In this document: one piece after another, positions 5,245 through 7,417 of the stretch
How the letters are laid out: every line of letters begins with the position of its first letter
How positions within the stretch are numbered: the first letter of the stretch is position 1
Program-made: the position numbers and the translations under genes
The notes under the pieces: generated by a model
The model's input: the letters and a program-made list of their open reading frames with translations, nothing else
Told to the model about the DNA's origin: nothing
The model's database searches: none
From: Flavobacteriaceae bacterium
Lineage (GTDB): Bacteria > Bacteroidota > Bacteroidia > Flavobacteriales > Flavobacteriaceae
Length of the DNA: 7,417 nucleotides
Assembly (NCBI GenBank): GCA_002687665.1
Contig: NZAX01000104.1
Location: 1-7,417 of the forward strand
Direction of reading: 5' to 3'

Positions 5245-7221
5245 ATGGCAAAGACAAAAGACATAGCCAATGATCCTCAGAAGAAGAAAAAGGTCAAATC
5301 GTTTGAGGCGATTAACCTGCCTGAAGTTGCTGCAGAAGAAAGCAAGTCCAAATCAGTATTAGATAATGACTCCACAAAAGAAATATCCTCGAACAAGGAA
5401 GATAAAAAAAATAAAGAAACATTAGAAAAAGTTAACAAAGACTATAGTCAACTTAGTTTGATCGAATTATTAGAAAACCTTCAAAAAAGAGTAAAAGCAG
5501 AGAAATGGTATACTGATGACAGAAATATAAAAGAAATTATCAATACTTTCGAAAAAAAGTTTAGGACTGAAATTCAAGAAAAAAAAGAAGCTTTCATCAA
5601 TGAGGGAGGAAATGAAATAGACTTTTATTTTAAACCCCAATACAAAAACACATTTGATCAAACTTACAGGGAATACAAAAATAAGAGAAGGACCTTTTTT
5701 CAAGAAAGAGAAGAATCACAAAAACTCAATCTGGACAGGAAATTAGAAATTATTGAAAGTCTCAAAGAACTTATCAATATTGATGAAAACATCAATACGA
5801 CCTACAAAAAATTTAAAAACCTTCAGGACAGTTGGCATAAAACCGGTCCTGTTCCTAGGGCTCAAAGCAACAACGTTTGGCAAACCTACAAGCACCACAC
5901 TGAGATATTTTATGATTTTCTTCACCTGAATCGCGAATTGAGAGATTTGGATTTCAAACACAACTATGAAGAGAAAATTAAAATCATAGAACAAGCCGAA
6001 ACACTGTCCAAAATCCCCGATGTACTCAAAGCCTCACGTGACCTCAATACCTTACATAGATTATGGAAAAATGACCTTGGACCGGTTGCCAAAGAGCATC
6101 GAGAAGAATTATGGTCCCGTTTTCAGGCTGCGAGTCAAATCATTCACATCAGAAGACAGGAGTTTGACAAAGAGTATGATAGTATTCTTGAGGAAAACCT
6201 TAACAAAAAGAACTCAATTATTGATCGTATGGAGGAGATCAAAAACAATCCTCCACAAAATCATAATGGATGGCGTAAATGCATTGATGAGTTTAATAAA
6301 ATGAGAGCTGAATTTCAATCTATAGGTCAGGTATCAAAAAAATTCAGTAAAACTACTTGGGCTAGATTCAGGGAAGTTAGCCGGGAAATCAATCGAGAAA
6401 AGAACAAATTTTATAAATTTCAAAAGGCAGAGCAAAAAAAGAATATTGACCTTAAAAAAGCACTAATCACTGAGGTACAAGAAATATTGGATAATGATGA
6501 TTGGAAAAGTTACAGTAACCGAATGAAAAATATTCAAAAAGATTGGAGGGAAATAGGGTTTATCTCAAGAAAACTATCCAACACCCTTTGGGAGGAATTT
6601 CGTTCTCAATGCAATCTTTATTTTGACCGCATAAAATCCGGTTATCAGAGAATCAACAAAAATGAGCTGGAGGCCCACCAAAAAAAAGAAGCGTTTATAA
6701 ACAATATTCAAGGGTTTCAAATGCCACCCGAAATCGATCCGTTTAAAGAATTTTTTGATTTTCAATGGGAGGAGTTTAATCAATTGGGCGAGTTAAGTGG
6801 CAATACTAAAGCTAAAAGTATTGAGGACTTCAATAAAGCTTTCATTGCACTGATTGAAAAATCAGATATGGAAAAAAGTTTAAAGCTGGAGGCCATAAAC
6901 TATATTAATTTCTCCATCATCAAAGACGATGAAAATGAATTGAGTAGAGAAATTCAACTCATTAAAAGAGACATAGAAGAATTTAAATCAGAGGCAAGAC
7001 AGTTAGAAAACAATCTCGATTATTTTTCAAATTCCAGCAGCGACAATCCCCTTTTGACAGAAGTAACTTCCAAGTTGGATCGACTCAAATCTGAAATCGA
7101 AAAGTACAAAGAAAAGCTGAATGAATTGAGAAAGCTAAAAAGAGAAATAAGTGCCAAAAATGCTCAGGTTGAGAGAGAGAACCTTGAGATTGAGGAAGAT
7201 AACAGTGAAACAGAAGTTTAA
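5245..7221 (+). CDS. DUF349-repeat coiled-coil protein of unknown function
   Basis: A 658-residue, highly charged, soluble protein of the long DUF349 type common in Bacteroidota; its biochemical role is unknown. The first 65 residues are low-complexity and Lys/Glu-rich and probably disordered. Residues 66-160 form a helical lead-in containing EKKEAFINEGGNEIDF (111-126). DUF349 units follow at about 165-234 (LQDSWHKTGPVPR...VWQTY), 240-308 (LHRLWKNDLGPVAK...LWSRF), 318-390 (MRAEFQSIGQVSK...TWARF) and 398-467 (IQKDWREIGFISR...LWEEF), with a decayed fifth at about 475-540 (FQWEEFNQLGELSG). The conserved W-x5-GxV and LW-xx-F positions are plain in units 1-4. Residues 562-645 read as a long coiled coil, ending in an acidic tail. 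No signal peptide or membrane segment is seen, so it is cytoplasmic or nucleoid/ribosome-associated by charge alone. The ATG at 5245 is the first in frame with family-like sequence. It follows aroE by 57 bases and may have its own promoter. The stop TAA lies one base from the convergent mazG stop. Confidence 0.93.
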   Translation: MAKTKDIANDPQKKKKVKSFEAINLPEVAAEESKSKSVLDNDSTKEISSNKEDKKNKETLEKVNKDYSQLSLIELLENLQKRVKAEKWYTDDRNIKEIINTFEKKFRTEIQEKKEAFINEGGNEIDFYFKPQYKNTFDQTYREYKNKRRTFFQEREESQKLNLDRKLEIIESLKELINIDENINTTYKKFKNLQDSWHKTGPVPRAQSNNVWQTYKHHTEIFYDFLHLNRELRDLDFKHNYEEKIKIIEQAETLSKIPDVLKASRDLNTLHRLWKNDLGPVAKEHREELWSRFQAASQIIHIRRQEFDKEYDSILEENLNKKNSIIDRMEEIKNNPPQNHNGWRKCIDEFNKMRAEFQSIGQVSKKFSKTTWARFREVSREINREKNKFYKFQKAEQKKNIDLKKALITEVQEILDNDDWKSYSNRMKNIQKDWREIGFISRKLSNTLWEEFRSQCNLYFDRIKSGYQRINKNELEAHQKKEAFINNIQGFQMPPEIDPFKEFFDFQWEEFNQLGELSGNTKAKSIEDFNKAFIALIEKSDMEKSLKLEAINYINFSIIKDDENELSREIQLIKRDIEEFKSEARQLENNLDYFSNSSSDNPLLTEVTSKLDRLKSEIEKYKEKLNELRKLKREISAKNAQVERENLEIEEDNSETEV

Positions 7222-7222
7222 A

Positions 7223-7417
7223 TCATTCAGTTTTTTTAGCTTCCTCCCATAAAACCTCCATTTCTTCGATACTCAACTCAGTCACTTTTCTCTGAGATTT
7301 TTGGGCTTTATCCTCAATATAGTTAAAACGTCTAATAAATTTTTTGTTTGATCGTTCCAATGCATTTTCCGGATTAAGCTTCAGAAATCGAGCGTAATTC
7401 ACTAATGAAAACATAAG
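7223..7417 (-). CDS. mazG: MazG-type nucleoside triphosphate pyrophosphohydrolase, C-terminal fragment
   Basis: The last 64 residues of a minus-strand gene that runs out of the window on the right. MazG hydrolyses (d)NTPs to the monophosphate and pyrophosphate, a cytoplasmic house-cleaning activity. The visible part matches the C-terminal end of the second MazG domain: FSLVNYARFLKLNPENALER, then SNKKFIRRFNYIE, then the closing ELSIEEMEVLWEEAKKTE. The catalytic EExxE motifs lie upstream, outside the window, so activity cannot be judged. The Met nearest the edge (7412-7414) is internal: the preceding codon (7415-7417) is Leu in the same frame, as expected for the family's GDLLFALVN-like segment. 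The stop is TGA (complement of 7223-7225), one base from the stop of the converging DUF349 gene. Confidence 0.88.
   Translation of the reverse strand, partial: LMFSLVNYARFLKLNPENALERSNKKFIRRFNYIEDKAQKSQRKVTELSIEEMEVLWEEAKKTE

Noticed and set aside
6020..6304. Plus-strand 94-codon frame inside the DUF349 gene
   Set aside because: Out of frame within a well-supported long gene; no recognisable domain.
7213..7243. Hairpin with GAAG and CTTC arms around the convergent stops as a bidirectional terminator
   Set aside because: Only four strong pairs plus one or two weak ones close a loop of about 20 bases, and the T-run falls inside the loop and not after the stem.
1..7417. Mobile element, CRISPR array, tRNA/rRNA, toxin-antitoxin or defence system
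   Set aside because: Coding density is near complete with core-type genes; no transposase, integrase, spaced direct repeats, tRNA-like folds or defence domains were seen. The edge MazG fragment is the house-cleaning NTP pyrophosphohydrolase, not evidence of a mazEF module.

Overview
The window looks like an ordinary chromosomal core region of a low-GC (by eye roughly mid-30s %) member of the Bacteroidota, most likely Cytophagales or a close relative. This rests on protein character and gene order: a large DUF349-repeat protein with a lysine-rich N-terminus, two tandem DUF368 membrane proteins, a compact AroE, A/T-rich starts with little Shine-Dalgarno signal, and candidate promoters of the Bacteroidota TAnnTTTG type. 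The taxonomic call is recalled knowledge and has not been searched.

Layout, left to right. Bases 1-977 hold the 3' part of a class III PLP aminotransferase cut by the left edge. After a 90-base gap with a possible promoter and a weak hairpin comes a 450-residue all-TPR protein (1068-2420). It is followed after 61 bases by two DUF368 membrane proteins (2482-3444 and 3441-4454) that overlap in a GTGA. Shikimate dehydrogenase aroE (4435-5187) overlaps the second by 20 bases. A 57-base gap with a T9 tract and a 9-bp palindrome precedes a 658-residue DUF349-repeat protein (5245-7221). The right edge holds the C-terminal part of mazG on the minus strand (7223-7417), converging on the DUF349 gene with one base between the stop codons. 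No gene-free stretch exceeds 90 bases.

How the genes may work together. DUF368 proteins (PopT family) have been shown in other bacteria to be polyprenyl-phosphate (C55-P) transporters that return the lipid carrier to the cytoplasmic face after cell-wall and glycan synthesis. The two copies here are divergent paralogues, translationally linked to each other and then to aroE, which makes shikimate for aromatic amino acids and other chorismate products. The upstream TPR protein is a plausible cytoplasmic scaffold, but its partner is unknown. The DUF349 protein has no known biochemical role; MazG is a house-cleaning NTP pyrophosphohydrolase. I see no mobile element, CRISPR array, RNA gene or defence system. 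The most interesting features are the paralogue pair with different residues in the signature motif, and the uncharacterised TPR and DUF349 proteins bracketing it.
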